A stretch of 64,000 nt of DNA, taken from contig OX352322.1 of the NCBI GenBank assembly GCA_947090765.1, forward strand, positions 2,587,501-2,651,500. Direction: 5' to 3'. The notes beneath the pieces were generated by a model that saw only the letters and a list, made by a program, of their open reading frames with translations, ran no database searches and was not told where the DNA came from. This document shows, in pieces, positions 53,869 through 62,104 of the stretch (the first letter of the stretch is position 1; every line of letters starts with the position of its first letter). This DNA is from Pseudomonas sp. MM223 (GTDB lineage Bacteria > Pseudomonadota > Gammaproteobacteria > Pseudomonadales > Pseudomonadaceae). The position numbers and the translations under genes were made by a program.

Positions 53869-55116
53869 ATGAAGAACCTCAAGACCCAGTACCTGCTGCT
53901 GATTCTCGGTTTCATCGCCTTGCCGTTCCTGGTCGAGGCCATCCCCATGCTGGGCCCCACCTGGGTGCGCATCCTTGGCTTTGCCATGCTCTACGTGCTG
54001 CTGGCGTTGGGCCTGAACATCGTCATCGGTTACGCCGGGCTGCTCGACATGGGCTACATCGGCTTCTACGCCATTGGTGCCTACCTGTATGCGTTACTGG
54101 CCTCGCCACACCTGCAAATGGCCGGCCTGCTTGAGGCCGTGCTGGACTGGCCGGTGTGGGTGATCATCCCGTTGGCCGCAGTGGCTGCGGCTATTTGCGG
54201 GGTGCTGATCGGTGCGCCGGTGCTGAAGTTGCGCGGCGATTACCTGGCCATCGTTACCCTGGGCTTCGGCGAGATCATCCGCATTTTCATGAACAACCTC
54301 GACCAGCCGGTGAACCTTACCAACGGCCCCCAGGGCATCAGCAACATTGCCCCGCTGCACGTCGACTTCGGCGCATGGGCGCACGCGCCAGGTGCAGGCG
54401 CAACGCCGGTGCTGTCGCTACAGCAAAGCTGGAGCCTGTTCGGCCTGCACGTGTCGCCGGTGATCAGCTACTACCTGTTCTTCCTGTTCATTGTCATCCT
54501 CTGCATCGTGCTGTCCAAGCGCCTGGAAGTGTCGCGTATCGGCCGCGCCTGGATGGCCCTGCGCGAAGACGAAGTGGCTGCCGAGGCCATGGGCCTGAAC
54601 AAGCGCAACCTCAAGCTGCTGGCCTTTGCCATGGGGGCGACGTTTGGCGGGGTGTCCGGTGTGCTGTTCTCCAGCTACCAGGGTTTCGTCAGCCCTGAGT
54701 CGTTCACCCTGATGGAGTCGATCATGGTCCTGGCCATGGTGGTGCTCGGGGGCATGGGCTCGATCCGGGGTGTGGTGCTGGGGGCACTGATCCTGTCGGT
54801 GATGCCCGAACTGTTCCGCGACCTGGTCAACTGGGTCCAGCCGTGGGTGATGGACAATGTGACCTTCATCAGCCGCGACATCCTGCGCAACGTGCTGGAT
54901 GCCTCGACCCTGCGCATGCTGGTGTTCGGCCTGGCGCTGATCCTGGTGATGCGCTTTCGCCCCGAAGGCCTCTGGCCGTCGAGCCGCCGCCGTGCCGAGC
55001 TGCACGATGACGACCCTGAAACCGAACCGGCGCCTGCAGTGCTCAGCACCGCAGTCCATACCCCTGCCGGCGAAGCGTCCTTTGAACTCCCGATCAAACA
55101 GGCGGACAAGGCATGA
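53869..55116 (+). CDS. LivM-type ABC permease
   Basis: The product has 415 residues from MKNLKTQYLLL. Typical parts are ALGLNIVIGYAGLLDMGYIG and LRGDYLAIVTLGFGEIIRIF, and the ATPase-contact loop RAWMALREDEVAAEAMGLN. It has a long polar C-terminal tail after about residue 370. Its end overlaps the ATPase gene by 4 bases (ATGA). Confidence 0.92.
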   Translation: MKNLKTQYLLLILGFIALPFLVEAIPMLGPTWVRILGFAMLYVLLALGLNIVIGYAGLLDMGYIGFYAIGAYLYALLASPHLQMAGLLEAVLDWPVWVIIPLAAVAAAICGVLIGAPVLKLRGDYLAIVTLGFGEIIRIFMNNLDQPVNLTNGPQGISNIAPLHVDFGAWAHAPGAGATPVLSLQQSWSLFGLHVSPVISYYLFFLFIVILCIVLSKRLEVSRIGRAWMALREDEVAAEAMGLNKRNLKLLAFAMGATFGGVSGVLFSSYQGFVSPESFTLMESIMVLAMVVLGGMGSIRGVVLGALILSVMPELFRDLVNWVQPWVMDNVTFISRDILRNVLDASTLRMLVFGLALILVMRFRPEGLWPSSRRRAELHDDDPETEPAPAVLSTAVHTPAGEASFELPIKQADKA

Positions 55117-55887
55117 GCGATATCCTTCTTGAAGCTGCACCAGGTGAGCAAGTTCTTCGGGGGCCTGCAAGCCTTGCACGGCATCGACCTGAGCATCCGC
55201 CGTGGCGAAATCCGCGGGCTGCTGGGGCCCAACGGCGCCGGCAAGACCACCCTGTTCAACGTGCTGACCGGGCTGTACCGGGCCGAGCAGGGCCGGGTGG
55301 TATTCGACGGCAAGCCGCTGCGCATCAGCAAGCCGCACAAGGTGGTGGAGGCCGGCATTTCCCGCACCTTCCAGAACATCCGGCTGTTCCACAACATGAC
55401 CGCCCTGGAGAACGTGATGATCGGCCGCCACGTGCGCACCCGCAGCGGTGTGTTCGGCGCAATCCTGCGGACCCCGTCCTGCGTGCGTGAAGAGCGGGAA
55501 ATCCGCCAGGCCGCGCGTTACTGGCTGAACTACGTCGGCATCGGCCACCTGGCCGGTGAACTGGCCAAGAGCCTGTCCTACGGCGACCAGCGCCGCCTGG
55601 AAATCGCTCGGGCGCTGGCCACCGAGCCAAAACTGATTGCGCTCGACGAGCCGGCGGCGGGCATGAACGCTTCGGAAACCGAAGGCTTGCGCCAGCTGAT
55701 GTGCAAGATGCAAGCGGATGGCAAGACCGTGCTGTTGATTGAACACGACGTGAAGCTGGTGATGGGGTTGTGCGACCACATCACCGTACTGGAATTCGGC
55801 CGCAAGATCGCCGACGGCCTGCCGGCCGACGTGCGCAAGGATCCACGCGTGATCGAGGCCTACCTGGGTGCAGAGGCAGTGGCATGA
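55113..55887 (+). CDS. LivG-type ABC ATPase; frameshifted at codons 5-6 (probably a sequence error)
   Basis: The ATG at 55113 reads MSDILL and then leaves the frame because of one extra T at about 55129. Without it the start reads MSDILLKLHQVSKFFGGLQA and the rest is intact to 55887, about 257 residues. Walker A is LGPNGAGKTTLFN, the signature is LSYGDQRRLEIARAL, and Walker B is LIALDEPAAGMN. A TTG at 55129 could also be read as start. It drives the transporter with LivF. Confidence 0.9.
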
Positions 55888-56600
55888 AAAACATCCTGCA
55901 AGTGAATGACCTGAAGGTCAGCTACGGGGCAATCCAGGCCATCAAGGGCATCGACCTGACGGTGGGCGAGGGCGAGATGGTGGCGTTGATCGGCGCCAAC
56001 GGTGCCGGCAAGACCACCACCTTGAAAACCCTGGCCGGGTTGCTGAAGGCCAGCGCCGGCAGCATCACCTTCGATGGTAAGGCGCATGCGGCGATCAAGG
56101 GCCATGACCTGATCCGCGAAGGGCTGGCGCTGGTGCCGGAAGGGCGGGGCATCTTCCCCAAGCTGACGGTGCACGAAAACCTCGAGATGGGGGCCTTCAG
56201 CCGGCGTGACGGCAAGGATGCCATCGGTGCCGACATCGAACGCATGTATGGCATCTTCCCGCGCTTGAAAGAACGTGCCTTTCAGCTGGCCGGCACCATG
56301 TCGGGCGGCGAGCAGCAAATGCTGGCCATCTCCCGGGCACTGATGGGGCGGCCCAAGCTGCTGTTGCTGGACGAACCCTCCATGGGGTTGGCGCCGATCA
56401 TCGTGCAGAAGATTTTCGAAACCATCGTCGAGGTGGTCAAGGGCGGGGTAACGCTGCTGCTGGTGGAGCAGAACGCCCGCCTGGCGCTGCAGACCTGCCA
56501 GCGCGCCTACGTGATCGACGGCGGGCGTATCAGCCTGGAAGGCTGTGCCAAGACCTTGCTGCATGACGACCAGGTGAAGAAGGCCTACCTGGGCGAATGA
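55884..56600 (+). CDS. LivF-type ABC ATPase
   Basis: The product has 238 residues. Walker A is IGANGAGKTTTLK, the signature MSGGEQQMLAISRAL, and Walker B LLLLDEPSMGLAP. VPEGRGIFPKLTVHENLEMG is characteristic of LivF. Its ATG overlaps the LivG-type stop by 4 bases. Last gene of the transporter unit; a REP pair follows. Confidence 0.94.
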   Translation: MKNILQVNDLKVSYGAIQAIKGIDLTVGEGEMVALIGANGAGKTTTLKTLAGLLKASAGSITFDGKAHAAIKGHDLIREGLALVPEGRGIFPKLTVHENLEMGAFSRRDGKDAIGADIERMYGIFPRLKERAFQLAGTMSGGEQQMLAISRALMGRPKLLLLDEPSMGLAPIIVQKIFETIVEVVKGGVTLLLVEQNARLALQTCQRAYVIDGGRISLEGCAKTLLHDDQVKKAYLGE

Positions 56601-56649
56601 TCCATTCACAATGACAAGAGGGTCTGCCCTGGGTGTGTTGTCAGGCTTG

Positions 56650-56747
56650 CAGGCCTCTTCGCAGCACAAGGCTGCTCCTACAGGTATCGCACAACCTGAC
56701 TGCCAGCGCAGTACCTGTAGGAGCAGCCTTGTGCTGCGAAGAGGCCA
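56650..56747. repeat. REP inverted pair (B/C-like)
   Basis: Arms 56651-56686 and 56712-56746 combine AGGCCTCTTCGC (as in subfamily C) with CACAAGGCTGCTCCTACAGG (as in subfamily B), in inverted orientation. It ends the liv-type unit. Confidence 0.8.
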
Positions 56748-56799
56748 TCAAGCCCATGCCTGATTGAAGCCCCAGCCAGATCCCGCAAAGGTTTTAACG

Positions 56800-58185
56800 A
56801 TGTCGCAAGTATCCCTGCAACACGGTCTGACCTCGCGCCAGGTGTCCATGATTTCCATCGCCGGCATCATCGGTGCCGGCCTGTTCATCGGCTCATCCAA
56901 GGCCATCGCCTCGGCTGGCCCGGCGATTATCATCTCCTACGCCATGACCGGCCTGCTGGTGTTGCTGGTCATGCGCATGCTCGGCGAAATGGCCGTGGCC
57001 AACCCCACCAGCGGTTCGTTCTCCACCTACGCCGCCGAAGCCATCGGCCCTTGGGCCGGCTTTACCATTGGCTGGCTGTACTGGTGGTTCTGGGTGTTGA
57101 TCATCCCGGTCGAGGCTATCGCCGGTGCCGACATCCTCCATGCCTGGTTCCCGGCGGTGCCGTCGTGGCTGTTCGCGTTCCTGATCATGGGCGTGCTGGC
57201 GGCCAGCAACCTGGTCAGCGTAAAGAACTTCGGCGAGTTCGAATTCTGGTTCGCTTTGGTCAAGGTGATCGCCATCCTGGCGTTCATCGTCATCGGTGGC
57301 ATGGCGCTGTTCGGTGCCTGGCCGCTGGCCGAGGTGTCCGGCGTGAGCCATCTGTGGGCCAATGGCGGCTTCGTGCCCAATGGTTGGGGCGCGGTGCTGG
57401 GGGGTGTGCTGATCACCATTTTCTCGTTCTTCGGCGCCGAGATCGTCACCATCGCTGCCGACGAAACCAGCAACCCCCAGGCCAAGATTCGCCGCGCCAC
57501 CAACCTGGTGGTGTACCGCATCGCCATTTTCTATCTGGCGTCGATCTTCCTGGTGGTGTCACTGGTGGCCTGGAACGACCCAGGGCTGGCGGCTGTCGGT
57601 TCGTTCCAGCGGGTGCTTGAAGTGCTCAACGTGCCGGGTGCCAAGTTGGTGGTGGACATTGTGGTGCTCGTGGCCGTGACCAGTTGCATGAACTCGGGGC
57701 TGTACACGGCCTCGCGCATGCTCTATTCGCTGGGGGCGCGTGGCGAGGCGCTGCCGGTTACCCGTCGGGTGAGCGCCAATGGCGTGCCGGTAGTTGCGGT
57801 ACTGATGTCGACCCTGGCCGGGTTTGCGGGCTGCCTGGTCAATTATGTGTTCCCCGGCAAGGTGTTCAGCTTCCTGTTGTCCACCACGGGGGCGATTGCC
57901 TTGCTGGTGTACCTGGTAATCGCCATTTCGCAGTTGCGCATGCGGGCACGGGCTGATCGCGCCGGTGTGCGGCTTGAGCTGAAAATGTGGCTGTTCCCGT
58001 GGCTGACGTGGCTGGTGATCGGCACCATCCTGATGGTGCTGGGGTACATGCTGTTCAGCGATGCGTACCGTTATGAGACGCTGATGACTGCCGGGGTGAC
58101 GGTGTTCATTTTGCTGGTGTGCGTGACGCGGCGGTGGGTAGGGGCGGAAAGTGATCGGGCCGAAGTGGTAGGGCAGGGCAACTGA
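56800..58185 (+). CDS. APC-superfamily amino acid permease (GABA permease-like)
   Basis: The product has 461 residues from MSQVSLQHG, with AAAGG upstream; an in-frame ATG 36 bases earlier is less likely. Twelve membrane segments are seen. The first one carries ISIAGIIGAGLFIGSSKAI, the APC substrate-binding motif, and FSFFGAEIVTIAADET lies in segment 6. It resembles the GabP/AnsP group that imports GABA and other amino acids with protons. A GABA-like substrate would fit the succinate-semialdehyde-type dehydrogenase at 48982. Confidence 0.88.
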   Translation: MSQVSLQHGLTSRQVSMISIAGIIGAGLFIGSSKAIASAGPAIIISYAMTGLLVLLVMRMLGEMAVANPTSGSFSTYAAEAIGPWAGFTIGWLYWWFWVLIIPVEAIAGADILHAWFPAVPSWLFAFLIMGVLAASNLVSVKNFGEFEFWFALVKVIAILAFIVIGGMALFGAWPLAEVSGVSHLWANGGFVPNGWGAVLGGVLITIFSFFGAEIVTIAADETSNPQAKIRRATNLVVYRIAIFYLASIFLVVSLVAWNDPGLAAVGSFQRVLEVLNVPGAKLVVDIVVLVAVTSCMNSGLYTASRMLYSLGARGEALPVTRRVSANGVPVVAVLMSTLAGFAGCLVNYVFPGKVFSFLLSTTGAIALLVYLVIAISQLRMRARADRAGVRLELKMWLFPWLTWLVIGTILMVLGYMLFSDAYRYETLMTAGVTVFILLVCVTRRWVGAESDRAEVVGQGN

Positions 58186-58193
58186 ATCTGTCG

Positions 58194-58302
58194 CCTGTAC
58201 CGGCCCTATCGCCGGCAAGCCAGCTCCCACAGGTGCGATGTCATCCCTGAGCTGGCGCTGTACCTGTGGGAGCTGGCTTGCCGGCGATAGGGCCGGTACA
58301 GG
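58194..58302. repeat. REP inverted pair (subfamily A)
   Basis: Arms 58194-58232 and 58263-58302 with TATCGCCGGCAAGCCAGCTC and complement. It lies between the convergent permease and PBP2 genes. Confidence 0.85.
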
Positions 58303-58306
58303 CAGC

Positions 58307-60202
58307 TTAGCTGTGCGGAGGAGGTTTGACTGCCGCATTGCCTGCATACTCAGGTTTCAGATGCCCCTGCTCATCCAGCAGGTAGGCATCCATCACCTCC
58401 CGTACAACAGGCCCCGCCACTCGGCCCCCAGCCTCGCCGTTCTCGATCATCACCGCCACCACCACGCTCGGGTGGTCAGCCGGCGCAAAACCGACAAAAA
58501 GGGCGTTGTCGCGGTGTCGTTCCAGGGTCTTGTTGCGGTTGTAACGCTCGCCCTGCTTGATCGCCACCACCTGTGCGGTACCACTCTTGCCGGCAATCCG
58601 GTACTGCGCGCCAGCCGCTGCCGCGCGGGCGATGCCGCGTGGGTCGTGCATGACCATCTGCATACCCTGGCTGACCTGGTCCCAGGCATGCTTGTCGTGC
58701 AGCACGATGTTGGGCATCGGGTTGGGGTCGACCGGCGCATCGCCGCCCACGGTCATGGCCAAATGCGGGCGGTGCCAAACGCCCTTGCTCGCCAGCAGGC
58801 TGGTGGCCTGGGCCAACTGCAGCGGGGTGACCTGCATGTAGCCCTGGCCGATCCCCAGGATCAGCGTTTCGCCCGGGAACCAGGCCTGGCGCCGGGTGGC
58901 CCGCTTCCAGGCCGCCGAAGGCATCAGCCCGGAGGCTTCCTCGAACATGTCCAGCGACACCTTCTGGCCCAGGCCGAATTCGGCCATGTAGTCATGCAGG
59001 CGGTCGATACCCAGCTTGTGCGCCAGGTCGTAGAAATAGGTGTCGTTGGACCGCATGATGGCGGTGTACATGTCCACCCAGCCGTCGCCGCTGCGGTTCC
59101 AGTTGCGGTACTTGTGGTCGTAGTTGGGCAACTCGTAGTAGCCCGGGTCGAACACCCGGCTGCCCGGGGTGATCACGCCGCTGTCGAGGCCGGCGATGGC
59201 CACCTCCGGCTTTACCGTCGAGCCGGGTGCATACAGACCGCGCAGCACGCGGTTGAACAGCGGGCGGTCAATGGAGTCGCGCAGTTCGGCGTACTGCTTG
59301 AAGCTGATGCCCTTGACGAACAGGTTGGGGTCGAAGCTGGGGTTGCTGACCATTGCCAGCACGTCGCCATTGGCCGGGTCCAGTACCACCACCGAGCCTC
59401 GGCGGTCGCCCAGCGCTTTTTCTGCGGCCACCTGCAAGTGGGCATCCAGGGTCAGGACAATGTCCTGGCCCGGGGTAGGGTCTTTGTGGTTGAGCACGCG
59501 CATCACCCGGCCCTGGGCGTTGGTCTCGACCTCTTCGTAGCCCACGTGGCCATGCAGCTGGCTTTCGTAGAAGTGTTCGATACCGGTCTTGCCGATTGAC
59601 TGGGTGCCACGGTACTCGGTGCTGTCGAGGACCTTGGCTTCCTTCTCGTTGATGCGCCCCACGTAGCCCACCGAGTGGGCGAAATGCCCGGCCAACGGGT
59701 ACTCGCGGATGAACTGCGGCTCCACCTCCAGGCCCGGCAGGCGGAACTGGTTCACCGCCACCAGGGCGATTTGCTCTTCGCTCAGGCCCACCATCAGGGT
59801 TACCGGCTCGAACGGCTTGCGGCCACGGCGCAGGTCTTTGTCGAACTGCTTGCGGTCGTCTTCGGTCAGGCCCAGCACCTGGGTGAGGGTGTCGAGTACC
59901 TTGGCCGAGTCACCGCCGGCCCGCTCACGGGTCATGGTCAGGTCGAAGCTGGGTTTGTTGTCGGCCAGCACCACGCCGTTGCGGTCGTAGATCAGCCCGC
60001 GTTCGGGGGCGATGGGCAGCACGTGCACGCGGTTGTTTTCAGACACGGCGGTCTGCTGGTCGTGCTGCAGCACCTGCAATACATACAGCCGCCCCACCAG
60101 CACGGCGACCAGGCTGAAGACCAGGATGGCGCAGGCCAGGAGCCGGCGATTGACCAGGTTCTTTTCCTTTTCGTGGTCCTTGAGGGGGATGGGTTGTGGC
60201 AT
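58307..60202 (-). CDS. mrdA: Penicillin-binding protein 2 (peptidoglycan transpeptidase)
   Basis: The product has 631 residues from MPQPIPLKDHEKEK. One N-terminal membrane anchor (LLACAILVFSLVAVLVGRLYV) is followed by the PBP dimerisation domain and a transpeptidase domain. The three active-site motifs are STVK (in APGSTVKPEVAIAG), SND (in MRSNDTYFYDLAH) and KSGT (in IAGKSGTAQVV). It cross-links side-wall peptidoglycan during elongation. It stands alone, without rodA or other elongasome genes beside it, so it may be an extra copy. Confidence 0.9.
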   Translation of the reverse strand: MPQPIPLKDHEKEKNLVNRRLLACAILVFSLVAVLVGRLYVLQVLQHDQQTAVSENNRVHVLPIAPERGLIYDRNGVVLADNKPSFDLTMTRERAGGDSAKVLDTLTQVLGLTEDDRKQFDKDLRRGRKPFEPVTLMVGLSEEQIALVAVNQFRLPGLEVEPQFIREYPLAGHFAHSVGYVGRINEKEAKVLDSTEYRGTQSIGKTGIEHFYESQLHGHVGYEEVETNAQGRVMRVLNHKDPTPGQDIVLTLDAHLQVAAEKALGDRRGSVVVLDPANGDVLAMVSNPSFDPNLFVKGISFKQYAELRDSIDRPLFNRVLRGLYAPGSTVKPEVAIAGLDSGVITPGSRVFDPGYYELPNYDHKYRNWNRSGDGWVDMYTAIMRSNDTYFYDLAHKLGIDRLHDYMAEFGLGQKVSLDMFEEASGLMPSAAWKRATRRQAWFPGETLILGIGQGYMQVTPLQLAQATSLLASKGVWHRPHLAMTVGGDAPVDPNPMPNIVLHDKHAWDQVSQGMQMVMHDPRGIARAAAAGAQYRIAGKSGTAQVVAIKQGERYNRNKTLERHRDNALFVGFAPADHPSVVVAVMIENGEAGGRVAGPVVREVMDAYLLDEQGHLKPEYAGNAAVKPPPHS

Positions 60203-60665
60203 CAGTAGCTCTTTTTTGCAGGTATCGCGGTGGCTGTACGGGCGCGCGATCGGGCCGGGGATGCTACGCAACACCCATCATGCCCTCAAGGCAATCGGCG
60301 ACTGGCGGTGGGTAGGTAAAGGCTGTTCGCCCCGTAATCAGGGCGTTGGCGGGGAACATGAAGATTTGTTCATGGCGGCGGTGTCATGAACGGTCAGGCA
60401 TAGGATTCGTGTGCTTTTATGGATCCATGAAGTTGTATCGTTCGATAAACGAACGAAAAATTTATCAAGCGTTAAATTCGTAACCTATTGAAATATATAT
60501 TAAAAAATAGATGCCTATCAATTTTCATCCTTGGCTATGAGTGATTTTCTCGGAGTGATCAAATACGGCCTGTTGTTTGTGGATCCATTATCTGGTTGAT
60601 TAGCGCCTGACAACGGCGGGAGCCCTCCCGCGGTATGCAATAACAATTACAAAAAGGGTTCAGTC
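60203..60665. other. Long intergenic region with AT-rich block
   Basis: About 460 bases between mrdA and the leader ORF of the transporter. The part 60410-60560 is clearly AT-rich against this GC-rich background and probably holds promoters. It contains the operator candidate at 60438, two GGATCCAT copies at about 60421 and 60581, and a GC-rich palindrome at 60616-60631 without a T-run. No gene is supported here. Confidence 0.5.
60438..60456. promoter_or_regulatory. IclR/PcaR-like operator candidate
   Basis: TCGTTCG-ATAAA-CGAACGA is a perfect 7-base inverted repeat. Its central 15 bases GTTCGATAAACGAAC closely resemble the PcaR site described in P. putida (GTTCGATAATCGCAC). It lies upstream of an aromatic-acid transporter of the PcaK type, which fits control by PcaR or another IclR-family protein. 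Confidence 0.6.
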
Positions 60666-60776
60666 ATGAATGGCTATTCAGCGGCCCGGAACTGTCAGGG
60701 TTCCCCCCGTCTTGCCTGCGCGTGCGCATTTGTCCTCCCGCCTGTGGCCAACCCTGGCCGGCAGGTGACCCCATGA
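60666..60776 (+). CDS. Leader ORF of 36 codons coupled to the transporter gene
   Basis: ATG at 60666 has AAGGG seven bases upstream. The frame gives 36 residues starting MNGYSAARNCQ and ends at TGA 60774-60776. That stop overlaps the ATG of the MFS gene as ATGA. The peptide has three cysteines and no recognised domain. The overlap and ribosome site suggest it controls translation of the transporter, but it could also be chance. Confidence 0.45.
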   Translation: MNGYSAARNCQGSPRLACACAFVLPPVANPGRQVTP

Positions 60777-62104
60777 ATACCGATCTCAAGCAACGCCTGG
60801 ACAACGACCCGATGGGCCGCTTCCAGTACCTGGCCATCGGTATTTGCATCGTCCTCAACATGATCGATGGCTTTGACGTGCTGGTCATGGCCTTCACGGC
60901 GGCTTCGGTGTCCGCCGAGTGGAACCTGAACGGCGCACAGGTCGGGCTGCTGCTCAGCGCAGGCCTGTTCGGCATGGCAGCGGGTTCGTTGTTCATCGCG
61001 CCGTGGGCCGACCGCTTTGGCCGCCGCCCGCTGATCCTGCTGTGCCTGGCGCTTTCCGGCATCGGCATGCTGCTTTCGGCAATGAGCCAGAGCCCGTTGC
61101 AACTGGCGCTGCTGCGCGGCCTGACCGGGCTGGGCATTGGCGGCATCCTGGCCAGCAGCAACGTAATTGCCAGTGAGTACGCCAGCAAACGCTGGCGCGG
61201 CCTGGCGGTGAGCCTGCAGTCAACCGGCTATGCCTTGGGCGCGACGCTGGGCGGCTTGCTGGCGGTATGGCTGCTGGGGCATTGGGGCTGGCGCTCGGTG
61301 TTCCTGTTTGGCGGCATTGTCACCGTGCTGGTGATCCCGCTGGTGCTGTTGTGGCTGCCGGAGTCGCTGGACTTTCTGCTGGCGCGTCGCCCGGCCAATG
61401 CCCTGGCCCGGGTCAACCGCCTGGCCGCGCGCCTAGGCCAGGCGGCGCTGACACAACTGCCAACACCCACGGCAAGGGAGCAGGGCGCCGCCCGCGGTTT
61501 TCGGCAATTGTTGGCGCCCGCCATGCGCCGCACCACGTTGGTGATCTGGTTGCTGTTCTTCCTGGTCATGTTCGGCTTCTACTTCGTCATGAGCTGGACG
61601 CCGAAACTGCTGGTAGCCGCTGGCCTGTCGGCCCAGCAGGGCATAACCGGCGGGGTGCTGTTGAGTGTCGGCGGCATCCTTGGTGCGGCGCTGATCGGTG
61701 GCCTGGCTTCGCGCTGGCCACTCACCCGCGTGCTGGCCCTGTTCATGCTGGTCACGGCGGCGCTGCTGGTGCTGTTTGTGGTCAATGGCGCGTCGGTCAG
61801 TGCCGCCTTGGCGCTGGGGCTGCTGATCGGGCTGTTCTCCAACGGCTGCGTGGCCGGTCTGTACGCCCTGTCGCCGGTGGTCTATGACGCCTCGGTGCGC
61901 GCTACCGGCGTGGGCTGGGGCATCGGCATCGGCCGCATGGGCGCAATCCTGTCGCCGACCGTGGCCGGCGTGTTGCTGGATGGCGGCTGGCAACCGCTGC
62001 ACCTGTACGGGGTGTTTGCCAGCGTATTCGTGCTTGCCGCAGGTTGCCTGCTGTTGCTGCGCCCGGCGGCCAGCCCTGCGCGGCCGGTGCTGGCCGACGC
62101 CTAG
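60773..62104 (+). CDS. MFS transporter, aromatic acid:H+ symporter family (PcaK/BenK-like)
   Basis: The product has 443 residues from MNTDLKQRL. Twelve membrane segments are seen. The AAHS signature is MIDGFDVLVMAFTAASVSAEW, and the loop APWADRFGRRPLI is the MFS motif. It probably imports an aromatic acid. A benzoylformate decarboxylase gene nearby makes mandelate, benzoylformate or a related acid plausible. Its stop codon overlaps that of the convergent LysR gene at the palindrome CTAG. Confidence 0.9.
   Translation: MNTDLKQRLDNDPMGRFQYLAIGICIVLNMIDGFDVLVMAFTAASVSAEWNLNGAQVGLLLSAGLFGMAAGSLFIAPWADRFGRRPLILLCLALSGIGMLLSAMSQSPLQLALLRGLTGLGIGGILASSNVIASEYASKRWRGLAVSLQSTGYALGATLGGLLAVWLLGHWGWRSVFLFGGIVTVLVIPLVLLWLPESLDFLLARRPANALARVNRLAARLGQAALTQLPTPTAREQGAARGFRQLLAPAMRRTTLVIWLLFFLVMFGFYFVMSWTPKLLVAAGLSAQQGITGGVLLSVGGILGAALIGGLASRWPLTRVLALFMLVTAALLVLFVVNGASVSAALALGLLIGLFSNGCVAGLYALSPVVYDASVRATGVGWGIGIGRMGAILSPTVAGVLLDGGWQPLHLYGVFASVFVLAAGCLLLLRPAASPARPVLADA

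Noticed and set aside
54418..55779. A 453-codon open frame on the minus strand opposite livM and livG
   Set aside because: Histidine- and glutamine-rich shadow of GC-rich genes, crossing two well-supported genes. No motif.
5133..55887. The frameshifted genes as true pseudogenes of a decaying region
   Set aside because: Each needs only one base to be intact, no other stop codons or deletions are present, and core genes are hit equally. Sequence error is the simpler explanation.
313..58302. Repeated palindromic units as a CRISPR array
   Set aside because: The units are scattered singly or as inverted pairs at gene ends, without regular direct repeats, spacers or cas genes. They are REP elements.
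60616..60631. GC palindrome GCGGGAG-CC-CTCCCGC as a terminator
   Set aside because: No T-run follows on either strand and it lies between a promoter region and the leader ORF. Its role is unclear.
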